Source: Pseudomonas triticifolii (lineage in GTDB: Bacteria; Pseudomonadota; Gammaproteobacteria; Pseudomonadales; Pseudomonadaceae). From it: a stretch of DNA of 64,000 nucleotides. Position numbers and translations under genes: made by a program. The DNA is taken from NCBI RefSeq assembly GCF_014358015.1, contig NZ_JACONV010000003.1:248001-312000 (forward strand). The letters run 5' to 3'. The notes below the pieces were generated by a model. The model ran no database searches. It had not been told where the DNA came from and worked only from the letters and a program-made list of their open reading frames with translations. Positions 63,153-64,000 of the stretch are shown here, one piece after another. Numbering within the stretch: position 1 is the first letter of the stretch; each line of letters begins with the position of its first letter.

Positions 63153-64000
63153 ATGCATTTCAAGCCAGCTGTTACCGTTCTGGTCACTGCCGTCGCCCTG
63201 GCAACCCTGCTAAGCGGTTGTAGCAAGAAGGAGCAGGAGGCACCGCCTCCGCAGAAACCTGAGGTGGGTGTTGTCACCCTCAAAGCTCAGCCCTACACGC
63301 TGACGACCGAGCTTCCGGGCCGCACCACTGCTTTCCGTGTGGCCGAGGTTCGTCCCCAGGTGGACGGTATCATCCTCAAGCGCCTGTTCACCGAAGGTGG
63401 CGACGTGAAGGCCGGGCAGCAGCTGTATCAGATCGATCCGGCCATCTACGAAGCCAACGCCAACAGCGCCAAGGCCACCCTGCAATCTGCCAAATCGATG
63501 TCCGACCGCTACAAGCAACTGGTCAACGAGCAGGCGGTGAGCCGTCAGGAATACGACACCGCTCTGGCGAGCACGCAGGAAGCTCAGGCAGCACTGCAAA
63601 CCGCGCAGATCAACGTACGCTATACCAAGGTGCTGGCGCCGATTGCCGGTCGCATCGGTCGCTCCGCGGTCACCGAAGGTGCTCTGGTCAACAGTGCGCA
63701 GACCACTGCCATGGCAACCATTCAGCAACTGGACCCGATCTACGTTGACGTCAACCAGTCCTCGGCAGACATGCTCAAACTGCGTGCTGACCTGGCCAGC
63801 GGCAGACTACAGAAGTCCGGTGACAACGCAGCGTCGGTCAAGCTGACCCTGGAAGATGGCAGCGAGTACGCGAAGGAAGGCAAGCTGGAGTTCTCCGAAG
63901 TGTCGGTCGACCAGGCAACCGGTTCGGTGACGCTGCGTGCGGTGTTCCCTAACCCGGATCACATCCTTTTGCCCGGCATGTTCGTTCACGCACAGTTGAA
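63153..64000 (+). CDS. mexA: RND efflux periplasmic adaptor MexA (partial, cut by window end)
   Basis: This is the membrane-fusion subunit of the MexAB-OprM-type multidrug pump; only the first ~282 residues are inside the window. A lipoprotein signal ends in LLSGC (Cys23). The lipoyl half-motif regions VRPQVDGIILKRLFTEGGDVKAGQ and LAPIAGRIGRSAVTEG flank an alpha-hairpin (about 95-150), and the beta-barrel begins near residue 185. GAGGA precedes the ATG. mexB and oprM should follow outside the window. Confidence 0.93.
   Translation, partial: MHFKPAVTVLVTAVALATLLSGCSKKEQEAPPPQKPEVGVVTLKAQPYTLTTELPGRTTAFRVAEVRPQVDGIILKRLFTEGGDVKAGQQLYQIDPAIYEANANSAKATLQSAKSMSDRYKQLVNEQAVSRQEYDTALASTQEAQAALQTAQINVRYTKVLAPIAGRIGRSAVTEGALVNSAQTTAMATIQQLDPIYVDVNQSSADMLKLRADLASGRLQKSGDNAASVKLTLEDGSEYAKEGKLEFSEVSVDQATGSVTLRAVFPNPDHILLPGMFVHAQL

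Noticed and set aside
1..64000. Search for CRISPR arrays, prophage modules, transposases, rRNA genes and integrative element ends around tRNA-Gly
   Set aside because: No regularly spaced repeats, phage or transposase signatures, rRNA, or duplicated tRNA 3' end was seen.

Overview
The window is a continuous stretch of chromosome from a GC-rich gammaproteobacterium and reads as a member of the Pseudomonas syringae group. This rests on gene content: algU-mucA next to nadB, the sdhE/ygfX/ygfZ block, TtgR/PmeR-type control of a mexA-like pump gene, a close P. putida XenA homologue, REP elements of Pseudomonas type, and codon choice and GC typical of the genus. No prophage, integron, CRISPR array or intact insertion sequence was seen. 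Most of the region looks like core chromosome, with a few accessory loci between the core operons.

Layout. 1-1300: algU-mucA envelope-stress sigma/anti-sigma pair (minus strand) with an AlgU-type autoregulatory promoter. 1700-6000: nadB, ygfX, sdhE, ygfZ and an HDOD gene. 6000-12570: TctDE two-component system divergent from a tctCBA tricarboxylate transporter and an AbrB-family membrane protein. 12570-15240: ung, a hydroxyisobutyryl-CoA hydrolase-like gene and a Tyr/Gly-rich lipoprotein. 15560-25480: a guanidine-use operon (ABC transporter, two DUF1989 carboxyguanidine deiminase subunits, a biotin-dependent guanidine/urea carboxylase and allophanate hydrolase). It has a sigma-54-type promoter and a guanidine-I riboswitch at its head, and a second, guanidine-II (mini-ykkC) riboswitch inside the operon just before the carboxylase. 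25560-28816: a 1084-residue toxin-like protein. 28850-31240: CWC protein, rsuA-type pseudouridine synthase, rhlA-type gene and tRNA-Gly(CCC), followed by a possible structured RNA. 31500-35730: xenA with a divergent ArsR-type regulator, a SulP transporter and a lipoprotein. 35830-42490: DUF1652, GNAT and AraC genes, an acetylpolyamine deacetylase with a polyamine-binding protein, a DMT exporter and a methyltransferase. 42760-45060: a two-gene XaxA/XaxB-like binary pore-forming toxin. 45060-49030: two TPM-domain genes and the bglX glucosidase. 49100-56950: a DctB/DctD-type system, a hybrid kinase and a KgtP-like 2-oxoglutarate permease behind a sigma-54-type promoter. 57300-61790: an exported tandem-repeat peptide, a flavin reductase, small proteins, a DHA2 exporter and an orphan type VI immunity protein. 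62230-64000: pmeR and mexA (cut by the window end) with the conserved TtgR-type operator between them.

How the genes fit together. The guanidine operon is a complete route: import, biotin-dependent carboxylation, deimination of carboxyguanidine to allophanate, and hydrolysis to ammonia and CO2. Its promoter type suggests nitrogen control and its two riboswitches suggest control by guanidine itself. Three carbon-source circuits (TctDE/TctCBA, DctBD-type with KgtP, acetylpolyamine use) fit a plant-associated life. The XaxAB-like pair, the large toxin-like protein, the orphan immunity protein and the rhlA homologue are the accessory, interaction-related part.

The strongest points for follow-up are the two guanidine riboswitch classes in one operon, a 66-base inverted REP pair inserted in frame in the carboxylase gene, the XaxAB-like pair, the 1084-residue toxin-like protein, the repeat peptide, and the structured sequence after tRNA-Gly.
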